Positions 7,461 through 15,342 of a stretch of 39,619 nucleotides of DNA are shown piece after piece (position 1 is the first letter of the stretch; every line of letters begins with the position of its first letter). A model generated the notes under the pieces. The model worked only from the letters and a program-made list of their open reading frames with translations. It did no database searches and was not told where the DNA came from. This DNA is from Acidimicrobiaceae bacterium (GTDB lineage: Bacteria; Actinomycetota; Acidimicrobiia; Acidimicrobiales; Palsa-688), in assembly GCA_030838045.1 (NCBI GenBank), contig JAUTXN010000141.1:1-39619 (forward strand). The letters run 5' to 3'. The translations under genes and the position numbers were made by a program.

Positions 7461-8552
7461 GTGAGCAAGGCAGCTGCCGGTGCGGTTCCGGTGCTGTGGT
7501 TGACGGCCGGCCTCAGTTGCGATGGTGATTCCATCGCCATGACCGCCGCCACCCAACCCAGCCTCGAGGATCTCGTGTTCGGGGCGTTCCCCGGGGTTCC
7601 CAAGGTCGACTTCCACCACCCGGTTCTGGCCTACGAGGTCGGAGCCGAGTTCCTGGCGACGTTCGAGGCCGCGCAGAGCGAGGATTTTCCCCCGTTCATC
7701 CTGGTCATCGAGGGCTCGGTGCCCAACGAAGCCAACCACCTGGAGGGCTGCTGGGCGGGCCTCGGCACCGACCCGGCCACGGGCCAGCCCATCCCCACGA
7801 CGACCTGGATCGACCGGCTGGCACCCCGGGCGTGGGCCGTCATGGCGGTCGGCACATGCGCCACCTACGGCGGCATCCATGCCATGGCCGGCAACCCGAC
7901 CGGCGCCATGGGCCTGGCCGACTACCTGGGCTGGGGTTGGCGCTCGCAGAGCGGCCTGCCCATCGTCAACGTGCCCGGCTGCCCGGTCCAACCCGACAAC
8001 TGCACCGAGACGCTCCTGTACCTGCTGCGCCAGATGGCGGGCGCCGCCCCGCCCATCCCCCTCGACGAGGTGCTGCGGCCGAAGTGGTTGTTCTTCCAGA
8101 CGCTGCACGAGGGGTGCGACCGGGCGGGGTACTACGAGCAGGGCGACTTCGCGGCCGAGTACGGGTCGCCTCGATGCATCGTCAAGCTGGGCTGTTGGGG
8201 CCCGGTGGCCGACTGCAACGTGGGCAAACGGGGCTGGATCAACGGCGTCGGCGGGTGCGCCAACGTGGGCGGGGCGTGCATCGGCTGCACCATGCCCGGA
8301 TTCCCCGACAAGTTCATGCCGTTCCTCGACGAGCCGCCCGGGGCCAAGATGTCCTCCTCGGCCGTCCTGCTCTACGGCCGCACCGTGCGCGCCTTGCGCA
8401 AGGTGACCCGGAGTTCGATGAACGTGGAGCCGGAGTGGCGGCACCGGACCGACGCTGACGGGACCCCCGGGGACGCGGCCGGCCTGGCCGGGCCGCCGGG
8501 GGACGCGGGCGGCGCGGGGGACGCAGGCGGCGCGGGGGACGCAGGCGGATGA
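7461..8552 (+). CDS. hhyS: [NiFe]-hydrogenase small subunit, group 1h (actinobacterial type)
   Basis: A 363-residue small subunit carrying the iron-sulfur clusters that take electrons from the NiFe site. The N-terminal motif is C20-D-G-D23, with Asp where most hydrogenases have the second Cys; this 3Cys-1Asp proximal cluster is the known signature of the actinobacterial O2-tolerant group. Further motifs: VGTCATYGG, VPGCPVQPDN, HEGCDRAGYYEQGDF, and the Cys-rich LGCWGPVADCN to CIGCTMPGFPD. No Tat signal and no membrane anchor, so it is probably cytoplasmic. Start is GTG 7461 behind GGAGGGAGG (7446-7454); an ATG at 7440 would add seven residues. The C-terminal tail (about 335-363) is an expanded Gly/Ala/Asp repeat absent from family members I can recall. 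Its stop overlaps the large-subunit ATG. Confidence 0.93.
   Translation: MSKAAAGAVPVLWLTAGLSCDGDSIAMTAATQPSLEDLVFGAFPGVPKVDFHHPVLAYEVGAEFLATFEAAQSEDFPPFILVIEGSVPNEANHLEGCWAGLGTDPATGQPIPTTTWIDRLAPRAWAVMAVGTCATYGGIHAMAGNPTGAMGLADYLGWGWRSQSGLPIVNVPGCPVQPDNCTETLLYLLRQMAGAAPPIPLDEVLRPKWLFFQTLHEGCDRAGYYEQGDFAAEYGSPRCIVKLGCWGPVADCNVGKRGWINGVGGCANVGGACIGCTMPGFPDKFMPFLDEPPGAKMSSSAVLLYGRTVRALRKVTRSSMNVEPEWRHRTDADGTPGDAAGLAGPPGDAGGAGDAGGAGDAGG
8498..8548. repeat. 18-bp tandem repeat encoding the hydrogenase small-subunit tail
   Basis: About three 18-bp units beginning GGGGGACGC encode a GDAGGA repeat at the extreme C-terminus of the small subunit. The last unit runs straight into the ATG of the large subunit, so the start region of that gene, including its only purine-rich upstream sequence, is repeat-derived. 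Confidence 0.85.
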
Positions 8553-10288
8553 CGATCATCGAGAAGTCGTGGGACCCGATCACCCGCGTGGTCGGCTCGC
8601 TCGGGATCCACGCCCGCATCGACCTCGGGACCCGCCAGGTCCTGCGCTGCCACAGCACCTCGTCGATCTTCCGGGGCTACAGCGTGTTCATGCAGGGCAA
8701 GGACCCGAGGGACGCCCACGTCATCACCAGCCGCATCTGCGGGATCTGCGGCGACAACCACGCGACCTGCTCGGTGTACACCCAGAACATGGCGTATGGG
8801 ATCCAACCGCCCCACCTGGCGGAATGGATCATCAACCTGGCCGAGGCGGCCGAGTACATGTTCGACCACAACCTGTACCAGGAGAATCTGGTCGGCGTGG
8901 ACTTCTGCGAACGCATGATGGCCGAGACCAACCCGTCGGTGCTGGAGTTGGCCCGGGCGACCGAGTCACCCCATGGCGGCATACACGGCCTGCGCACGAT
9001 CGGCGACATCATGGCGGCCTTCAATCCCTTCGAGGGGTCGTTGTACCAAGAGGCGCTGCAGATGAGCCGCCTGACCCGGGAGATGTTCTGCCTGATGGAA
9101 GGTCGCCACGTGCACCCCTCGACGCTCTACCCGGGCGGGGTGGGCACCGTGCCGAGCGTGCAGCTGTTCAACGACTACCTGGTGCGGTTGGTGCGCTACA
9201 CCGAGTTCCTGAAGCGGATGGTGCCGTTGCACGACGACCTGTTCGATTTCTTCTACCAGGCACTCCCGGGCTACGAGGAGGTGGGGCGGCGGCGGATAAC
9301 ACTCTTCTCGTGGGGTTCGTTCCAGGACCCCGAGTCGTGCGATTTCACGTATTCCGCCATGTCGGACTGGGGAAAGAAGATGTTCGTGTCGCCGGGCATC
9401 GTGCTCGACGGAGCCTTGATCACCTCCGATTTGGTGGATATCAATCTGGGTTTGCGAATTCTGCTCGGCAGCTCCTTCTATGAGGACTGGCAGGACCAGC
9501 AGACATTCGTCACCCACGACCCCTTGGGCAACCCGATCGACCAGCGCCACCCGTGGAATCAGACCACGCTCCCCCGGCCCCAGAAACGGGACTTCGACGG
9601 GCGCTACACCTGGGTCATGTCGCCGCGGTGGCTCCACGGCGGCGAACACCTGGCGCTCGATACCGGTGGGGGGGCGCTGGGCCGGCTCTGGGTGACCGCC
9701 CTGGCGGGGACCGTGTCGACACCGTACGTACACGCCACTGGGTCGTCGGTGCGGATATCACTTCCGCGGACGGCGCACCTGCCCGACACCGTATTCGAGT
9801 GGCGGATCCCGCAGTGGTCGAATGCGCTCGAGCGCAACCGGGCCCGGACCTATTTTCAGGCCTACAGCGCCGCGATGGCGTTTCACTTTCTCGACAAGGC
9901 AATGGCCGAGGTGAATGCCGGGCGTCTGGACACATGGACGCCATTCACGGTGCCGGACGATGCTATTGCCTGCGGATTTCATGAGGCGGTACGGGGAGGC
10001 CTTTCCCACCATATGGTCATCCGCGACGGGAAAATAGCGAACTACCACCCGTATCCGCCGACCTGTTGGAATACCAGCCCCCGCGATTCGTTCGGTACGC
10101 CGGGACCGTGCGAGGACGCAGTCGAGGGGACGCCGATCTTCGAGGAGAGCGGCGCGGACGACTTCAAGGGGATCGACGTCATGCGGGTCGTGCGGAGTTT
10201 CGACCCCTGCCTGCCGTGCGGCGTTCACCTCTACACCGGCGGTGGGCGGCACCGACAAGTCGACCACCTGCCACTCTTGGGAGGGTAG
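8549..10288 (+). CDS. hhyL: [NiFe]-hydrogenase large subunit, group 1h
   Basis: A complete 579-residue large subunit. The L1 motif SRICGICGDNHATCS (C64, C67) and L2 motif DPCLPCGVH (C554, C557, H560) supply the four Cys ligands of the NiFe site, and both are of group 1h form. The 19 residues after H560 would be removed by a maturation endopeptidase. This group oxidises H2, including at atmospheric levels, and feeds respiration. Its ATG overlaps the small-subunit stop (ATGA). No hyp maturation genes, endopeptidase or electron-transfer partners lie in the window; instead the next codon after its stop is the start of a hybrid histidine kinase. Confidence 0.95.
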   Translation: MTIIEKSWDPITRVVGSLGIHARIDLGTRQVLRCHSTSSIFRGYSVFMQGKDPRDAHVITSRICGICGDNHATCSVYTQNMAYGIQPPHLAEWIINLAEAAEYMFDHNLYQENLVGVDFCERMMAETNPSVLELARATESPHGGIHGLRTIGDIMAAFNPFEGSLYQEALQMSRLTREMFCLMEGRHVHPSTLYPGGVGTVPSVQLFNDYLVRLVRYTEFLKRMVPLHDDLFDFFYQALPGYEEVGRRRITLFSWGSFQDPESCDFTYSAMSDWGKKMFVSPGIVLDGALITSDLVDINLGLRILLGSSFYEDWQDQQTFVTHDPLGNPIDQRHPWNQTTLPRPQKRDFDGRYTWVMSPRWLHGGEHLALDTGGGALGRLWVTALAGTVSTPYVHATGSSVRISLPRTAHLPDTVFEWRIPQWSNALERNRARTYFQAYSAAMAFHFLDKAMAEVNAGRLDTWTPFTVPDDAIACGFHEAVRGGLSHHMVIRDGKIANYHPYPPTCWNTSPRDSFGTPGPCEDAVEGTPIFEESGADDFKGIDVMRVVRSFDPCLPCGVHLYTGGGRHRQVDHLPLLGG

Positions 10289-12961
10289 GTGAGCGCGGGC
10301 GATCGGCTGGACGACGACATCGAGTCGTTGGAGCAGCGACTGGCCGACATGGCCTCGACTGGCGGCGACGCGGCCGAGGCGGACGAGGCGGTCGAGGTCC
10401 TGGCCCGTTTGGCCGAGGCGGTGTTTCCCGGCCGGGTGGCCATGGGCGATCCCAGCCGGATCCTGTGGCCCGAAGCACGACCGAAGACGGGGAAGCCCCG
10501 TCTCGGCACCACTGATCCCCGGGAACAACTCGAACACCAGATACGCCAGTCCGAGGCCCGATTCCGCTCGCTCGTCGAACAGCTTCCCGCCGTGGTCTTC
10601 TACGCCGCTCTGGGCGACGAGGAGAACGAGGTCTACGTGAGCCCCCAGATCGAGAGCCTGCTCGGGTTCACCCAGGAGGAGTGGCTGACCAACCCGCTGC
10701 TCTGGTATTCGCAGCTGCACCCCGACGACCACGTGGCGCTGATCGAGGCGTTCACCAAGGGGGTGCAGACCGGCGACCCGTTCCGGGCCGAGGTGAGGTT
10801 CTTCTCCCGCGACGGCGAGGAGGTGTGGATCCTCGGCGAGGCCCGGCTGATCCGCGACGAGGCGCAGCGGCCCGCGTACTTCCAGGGCGTGGGCTTCGAC
10901 ATCACCCTCACGAAGCGGGCCCAGGACGCGATGGCCCAGGCGGAGCGGGCCAAGGCGGAAACGGCCCAGACGAGGGCCGAGGCGCTCGCCACCCACAACG
11001 TCCGGTTGCAGGAGCTCAACCAGGAGATGCGAATGGCCAAGGAGGCGGCGGAGGCCGCGGCCCAGGCCCGCTCGACGTTCCTCACCACCATGAGCCACGA
11101 ACTGCGAACGCCGCTCAACTCGGTGATCGTCCTGGCCGGGCTCCTGGCCGACGAGGAGCTGACCGCGGCCCAGAACGACATGGTGCGCCGGATGCGGCTG
11201 GCGTCGGACAACCTGCTGGAGCTGATCAACGACGTGTTGGAGTTCAGCCGCCTGCGCGCCGGCCAGGTCGAGCTCGATCAACGGACCTTCGACCTCGTGG
11301 CGTGGATCGAGGACACCCTCGAGATCGTTGCGCCCCGAGCGGCGGAGAAGGGTTTGGAACTGCGGCTGGTCGTCGCGGGCGGCGTCCCCCAGACCCTGAC
11401 TGCCGATCAGAGCCGGCTCCGCCAGGTCCTGATCAACCTCCTGGCCAACGCCGTGAAGTTCACCACGCAGGGCTCTGTGGAGGTGCGGGTGTCGGCACAA
11501 CGGGTGCCCGAGGCGTCGTCCCCGGCGGGGGGCTTGGTGTCCCCGGCGGGGGGCTTGGCCGCGGGTGGCTTGGCCGCGGGTGCATTGCGGGCGGGGGGCT
11601 GGGAGTTCGAGTGCGCCGTGCGGGACACGGGAATCGGGATTCGCTCGGAGGACGCGGCCGGATTGTTCGACGAATTCCGGCAGGCCGACAGCGGCATCTC
11701 CCGGGAGTTCGGCGGCACCGGCTTGGGCCTGGCCATCAGCCGGCGGCTGTGCGAGCTCCTCGGCGGCCGGATCTGGGTCGAGCAGGAGGAGGGGGACGGG
11801 GCGACCGTGGCATTCACATGGCTGGCCGAGGCCGACGACGACCCGTTGACACCCGCGTCGGGGTATCGGGTCACGGTCGGGACGGCTCCGGCCGGCGCCT
11901 CCGGCGCGAGTGCGGGTGCGGTTGTGGCTGCGGGTGCGGGTGCGGGTGCGGTTGTGGGTGGCGGTTCGGGTGGCGCTTCGTTCGGGGGTGTGGGGGCGGC
12001 GCCGGCGGGTGCCACGGGTCGACCGCCGCCGCCTCCCTCGTCGCTGCGCATCCTGGTCGCCGAGGACAACCTGATGAACCAGCAGGTCGCCCTGCTGCTG
12101 CTGTCGGCCCTCGGCTACCGGGCCGACTTGGCCGGCAACGGCGACGAGGCCATCGCCGCGGTGCGGACCCGGCCCTACGACATAGTCCTCATGGACGTCG
12201 CCATGCCCGGTACCGACGGCCTCAGCGCCACCCGCGCCATCCGCCACTTGGGCTCCGACGTGTACCAGCCCTACATCGTGGCGTTGACCGCCCACGCCTT
12301 CCCCGGCGACGCCGAGACCTGCATCGCGGCAGGGATGGACGACTATGTCGCCAAGCCGGTCGACCGGGCGCAGCTGGCTCGGGCCCTCGATGCCGGTGCC
12401 CGACGGGCCGCCGCCAACCGCGACGTCGCCAACGGGGACGCCGGTCTCGCCGGTTTCGACGGGGCCGCATCCGGCAATGCCGCCAGCACCGCTGCGACCG
12501 CCGCGACCGTGATCGAGACCGCGACCGAGACCGCGACCGAGACCGCGACCGAGACCGCGAACACCCCCGCGACCGTCGCACCTTGCGATACGACCGCCGA
12601 CGACCGGGATGGCGACTTCGATCCCAGCCTCCCAGACCAGCTCCTGGCAGAGTTCGGGCCGGAACCCTTCAGCCGGTTGGTCGGGATCTTCCAGTCGGAG
12701 GCGATCCGGTTGGTCGGGGCGGCCACGACCGCGGTCGCCATTGGAGACGTGAGTCAAGCCGAAAAAACAGCCCACACCCTCAAATCGAGTGCCGCCAACT
12801 TGGGCGCCCAGGGGCTCTACGAGAGTTGCGGCCGGCTCGAGGCTCTGGCCCGTTCCGGTTCACTCGACGGCGCCGAGCTCTTGACCGCCAGGATGGAAGG
12901 GCAGCTCACCACCGCATTGCGACGGCTCGACGAAATCGTGCGGGGCGTCGGCCACCCCTGA
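10289..12961 (+). CDS. hybrid histidine kinase PAS-HisKA-HATPase-REC-HPt, fused transcriptionally to the hydrogenase
   Basis: An 890-residue soluble sensor kinase. Order: unknown N-terminus (1-85), PAS fold (about 88-212), coiled coil (213-260), HisKA with phosphorylated H270 in MSHELRTP, HATPase with NLLANAVKF, DTGIGI and GGTGLGLAI, receiver with D636 in LMDVAMPG, and C-terminal HPt with H829 in AHTLKSSAANLG. No transmembrane segment. The GTG at 10289 abuts the hydrogenase stop and its Shine-Dalgarno GGGAGGG is inside the last hydrogenase codons, so co-transcription is nearly certain. Three low-complexity linkers are tandem repeats, one inserted within the ATPase domain between the N box and DTGIGI. 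Candidate PAS inputs are redox state or a small ligand; the H2 link is inferred from position. The final acceptor may be the regulator at 7001-7411. Confidence 0.92.
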   Translation: MSAGDRLDDDIESLEQRLADMASTGGDAAEADEAVEVLARLAEAVFPGRVAMGDPSRILWPEARPKTGKPRLGTTDPREQLEHQIRQSEARFRSLVEQLPAVVFYAALGDEENEVYVSPQIESLLGFTQEEWLTNPLLWYSQLHPDDHVALIEAFTKGVQTGDPFRAEVRFFSRDGEEVWILGEARLIRDEAQRPAYFQGVGFDITLTKRAQDAMAQAERAKAETAQTRAEALATHNVRLQELNQEMRMAKEAAEAAAQARSTFLTTMSHELRTPLNSVIVLAGLLADEELTAAQNDMVRRMRLASDNLLELINDVLEFSRLRAGQVELDQRTFDLVAWIEDTLEIVAPRAAEKGLELRLVVAGGVPQTLTADQSRLRQVLINLLANAVKFTTQGSVEVRVSAQRVPEASSPAGGLVSPAGGLAAGGLAAGALRAGGWEFECAVRDTGIGIRSEDAAGLFDEFRQADSGISREFGGTGLGLAISRRLCELLGGRIWVEQEEGDGATVAFTWLAEADDDPLTPASGYRVTVGTAPAGASGASAGAVVAAGAGAGAVVGGGSGGASFGGVGAAPAGATGRPPPPPSSLRILVAEDNLMNQQVALLLLSALGYRADLAGNGDEAIAAVRTRPYDIVLMDVAMPGTDGLSATRAIRHLGSDVYQPYIVALTAHAFPGDAETCIAAGMDDYVAKPVDRAQLARALDAGARRAAANRDVANGDAGLAGFDGAASGNAASTAATAATVIETATETATETATETANTPATVAPCDTTADDRDGDFDPSLPDQLLAEFGPEPFSRLVGIFQSEAIRLVGAATTAVAIGDVSQAEKTAHTLKSSAANLGAQGLYESCGRLEALARSGSLDGAELLTARMEGQLTTALRRLDEIVRGVGHP
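11519..11590. repeat. tandem repeats inserted in the kinase ATPase domain
   Basis: Two 21-bp copies beginning TCCCCGGCGGGGGG (11519-11539 and 11540-11560) are followed by two diverged 15-bp copies beginning GCGGGTG. They encode SPAGGL and AAGGL/AAGAL repeats between the N box and the G1 box. Confidence 0.75.
11912..11970. repeat. hexanucleotide repeat in HATPase-REC linker
   Basis: Imperfect GCGGGT/GCGGTT hexamers encode an Ala/Gly/Val linker between the ATPase and receiver domains of the hybrid kinase. Confidence 0.7.
12509..12556. repeat. 12-bp repeat in REC-HPt linker
   Basis: One diverged and three identical 12-bp units (GCGACCGAGACC) encode ETAT repeats between the receiver and HPt domains. 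The exact identity of three units suggests recent expansion. Confidence 0.88.
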
Positions 12962-12969
12962 CCGGCTCG

Positions 12970-13221
12970 CTACGGAATGCCGGGGGCCGCCGTCCTCGGA
13001 TGTCGCCGCCTATTGGCCAGGTCAGCCATGGCATCGACGTCTCGCTGCGAAAACCGGCGGTGACCCCCGAAAGTGCGGATGCACGGGATCCGGCCGTCCT
13101 TGGCCCATTGCTGAATCGTCCTGGGCGGTACGCCCAGGCGCCGGGCGGCCTCGCCCCGACTCAGGTACCTCTGCTCGGACTCCTCGGCCTGTCCGGGCTC
13201 ATCTGTCGCCGCGGTAACCAA
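12970..13221 (-). CDS. BldC-like small MerR-type DNA-binding protein
   Basis: A short (about 83-residue) protein that is almost wholly one winged helix-turn-helix: YLSRGEAARRLGVPPRTIQQW, then a wing with RTFGGHRRFSQRDVDAM. The GGHRR wing motif and size match BldC-type MerR-family regulators of actinomycetes, which bind DNA without an effector domain. The start is uncertain: TTG 13221 is chosen because AGGAGAAAGG lies upstream (11-base gap); the open frame extends further without a better start. It is convergent with the hybrid kinase, 8 bases apart, and so not in the hydrogenase operon. Targets are unknown. Confidence 0.72.
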   Translation of the reverse strand: MVTAATDEPGQAEESEQRYLSRGEAARRLGVPPRTIQQWAKDGRIPCIRTFGGHRRFSQRDVDAMADLANRRRHPRTAAPGIP

Positions 13222-13372
13222 CTTCGTGTGGACCTTTCTCCTGTCGAGCTCACATCGCGGCCTCGTCCGAGAAGCTGCGATCACGGTCAGGAGGAAGGTA
13301 TGGGATGATCGCGAAAATTGCGCGTATGAAGCGCGTTCGGTCGCGCCGCGGACAGAAGGGACGGTCCGGGCG

Positions 13373-14314
13373 TTACGGGACGGTCGAGGCCGGGGCGGTG
13401 CTCGGCGTGTCGCTGGGCGTGGCGCCCTGCTCACATTGGGGGAAGGGGAAGGAGATCGAGTTCACGATGTCCTTGACCGTCTGCAGTTGGGCCAGGTCGG
13501 CGAGATTGGCATCGACCCCGAGGGCGTGTTGGGCGTCGAGCGTCAGGTGGACCTGGACCAGATAGCGCTGCGCCGCCGTGGCTCCCGGCGGGGCCGTGCC
13601 CCCTGGTGGCGCCGTCGAGCCGGCGCTGGCACTCGAGGTCGATGTGGCCGTCGTCGAGGTCGACGTGGCGCGCGACGTGGAGGGTGATGAGGACGTTCCC
13701 GACTGGCTGAACGTCACCAGGTCGCCGGTGACACCGCAGACGACCACCACCGTGGAGCTGTCCTGGCGGTAGCCCGACCGGCCCCGACCGAGCTGGCTGG
13801 CCGTGGCCGCGGTGGTCACCACGACACTGTCGGCACCGGTCCCCGAGTGAAACACGACGCTGGTGGGCGGCAGCTCCGACTGGGTCCAGCCGTCGGGGTA
13901 CAGGGCGGAGAAGTTGTGCTGGCTGGAGCTGTACGGCGAGAACTTCCCCTCGGCGCTCAGCACCGGGTTGTCGGTGATGTACCCGGTCTGGGTGGCGCCC
14001 TTTACCTGGTAGAACCCGGATCCGCCGTCACCGGTGTGGCTGAGCACCGTGAGGGTGACCCCCTGGGCGGCGGTGCCGACCACCGCCGCCGTCTTGGCGG
14101 GGGCCGCCCGCAGATTGAGGCCGATCGGGCTCAACACGGTCCGGGGGCCGCTGGTCTGGATCGGGATGGTCGTGGACGATCCGTTGGCCGGGGTGGTGGA
14201 CCCCGACGATGTCGGTGTCGGCACCGCCGTGGTCGGCGATGCGGCCGGTTTCTTGGACCCGCGGCAACCGACGAGGACGACGATCGCGGTGGCCAGGAGC
14301 GCCCGACGCAGCAT
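13373..14314 (-). CDS. lipoprotein with SH3b-like domain
   Basis: A 313-residue exported protein with signal peptide MLRRALLATAIVVLVGC and a lipobox Cys at 17, followed by a Ser/Thr/Pro linker. Residues about 60-130 resemble an SH3b fold (IGLNLRAAPAKTAAVVGTAAQG to GYITDNPVL), a module often used for cell-wall binding. A middle domain (about 135-200) with LYPDGWTQSELPP resembles lipoprotein beta domains, then a long Ser/Thr tract and a final segment. ATG 14314 is chosen because it puts the hydrophobic core in signal position; GTG 14326 is an alternative. A TAGGTT about 40 bases upstream could be its -10. Divergent from the ABC ATPase. Function unknown. Confidence 0.65.
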   Translation of the reverse strand: MLRRALLATAIVVLVGCRGSKKPAASPTTAVPTPTSSGSTTPANGSSTTIPIQTSGPRTVLSPIGLNLRAAPAKTAAVVGTAAQGVTLTVLSHTGDGGSGFYQVKGATQTGYITDNPVLSAEGKFSPYSSSQHNFSALYPDGWTQSELPPTSVVFHSGTGADSVVVTTAATASQLGRGRSGYRQDSSTVVVVCGVTGDLVTFSQSGTSSSPSTSRATSTSTTATSTSSASAGSTAPPGGTAPPGATAAQRYLVQVHLTLDAQHALGVDANLADLAQLQTVKDIVNSISFPFPQCEQGATPSDTPSTAPASTVP

Positions 14315-14438
14315 GGTCCGTTCCACTGTCAACCCCCCGGTTCGTGGCCCACAACCTATCCCCTGGCAACAGGCGGGCACCGGCGATGGTGTCGCCCCGA
14401 CCGGGAGTATCGTGGGCTCCTTGGCCATACCTCGGCCG

Positions 14439-15323
14439 ATGGCCCAGCACCCCGGCGATCTCCGCGATCGCCCTGCGCCGGTCGGGGCGGAGGCGACACC
14501 CCCCGCTCCGGTGATCGAAGCACGCGGCGTGGCCGTCTCCTACGGGCCTCGCCCGGTGTGGGTCGGGGCGACGTTCACCGTCGAGCCTGGCGAGTTCGTC
14601 GCCGTCCTCGGGCCCAACGGGGCCGGCAAATCGACCCTCGCCCGGCTCCTCCTCGGCCTCGTGGCGCCTGCGGCCGGCGAGCTCACGGTCCTCGGGCGAC
14701 CTCCGAGTCGCGGCAATCCGGCCATCGGGTACGTTCCCCAGCGCCGTCCCCTGGACCCCGAGCTGCGGCTCATGGGTACCGAACTGGTCAAGCTGGGCCT
14801 GGTCGGCCACAAATGGGGCCCCGGCCTCCCCCGCCGCAAGGACCGCGCCGAACTGGCGGCCAAGGTCGCGGCCGCGGTCGCCGCGGTGGGCGCCACCGAC
14901 TTCGCCCGTCACCCCGTCGGCACCCTCTCGGGCGGCGAACTCCAACGCCTCCTCCTCGCCGAGGCCATCATCTCCGACCCCCGAATCCTCCTGCTCGACG
15001 AACCCCTGGCCAGCCTCGACCTGCGCAACCAAGCTGCCGTCGCCCGCCTGGTCTCGGATCTGGCGCGCTCGCGCAACATGGCCGTCCTCCTGATCGCCCA
15101 CGACGTCAACCCCCTCCTGCCGGTGCTCGACAAGGTCATCTACGTGGCCCGGGGCCGGGTCACCATCGGGCGTCCCGAGGCCGTCATCACGACCGAACGG
15201 TTGTCCGCCCTCTACGACGCCCCGGTCGAGGTGCTGCGCGACAGCCGGGGCCGGCTGTTCGTGGTCGGACTCGAGGACGAGGCGTCGCACCCCCACGACT
15301 GCCCACCCCACGAGGTGTGCTGA
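14439..15323 (+). CDS. ABC transporter ATPase, zinc/manganese (ZnuC/MntB-like) type
   Basis: A 294-residue ABC ATPase with Walker A GPNGAGKST, Q-loop VPQRRP, signature LSGGELQRL, Walker B ILLLDEP, D-loop SLD and switch His in LIAHDVNPLL. The overall pattern (ARGVAVSYGPRPVW, and HDVNPLLPVLDKVIYV) is that of metal-chelate ATPases such as ZnuC. The tail ends in a His/Cys-rich HPHDCPPHEVC, perhaps metal-binding. Neither permease nor binding protein is adjacent: a minus-strand lipoprotein follows after 19 bases, so the partners must be elsewhere. The start is uncertain; in-frame GTG 14412 has GGGAG before it and TTG 14421 follows a TATCGT by 7 bases. Confidence 0.82.
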   Translation: MAQHPGDLRDRPAPVGAEATPPAPVIEARGVAVSYGPRPVWVGATFTVEPGEFVAVLGPNGAGKSTLARLLLGLVAPAAGELTVLGRPPSRGNPAIGYVPQRRPLDPELRLMGTELVKLGLVGHKWGPGLPRRKDRAELAAKVAAAVAAVGATDFARHPVGTLSGGELQRLLLAEAIISDPRILLLDEPLASLDLRNQAAVARLVSDLARSRNMAVLLIAHDVNPLLPVLDKVIYVARGRVTIGRPEAVITTERLSALYDAPVEVLRDSRGRLFVVGLEDEASHPHDCPPHEVC

Positions 15324-15342
15324 CCGGCTCAGGGCCGGGCAT

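Noticed and set aside
9758-12775. A 1005-codon open frame on the minus strand opposite the hydrogenase end and the hybrid kinase
   Set aside because: It is a high-GC antisense shadow: composition is Arg/Gly/Pro/His-rich without domains, while the plus strand shows clear hydrogenase and kinase motifs throughout.
10681-13308. An 875-codon plus-strand frame overlapping the kinase in another phase
   Set aside because: Arg/Gly/Pro-rich sequence with no conserved motif; fully explained as an off-frame reading of the kinase.
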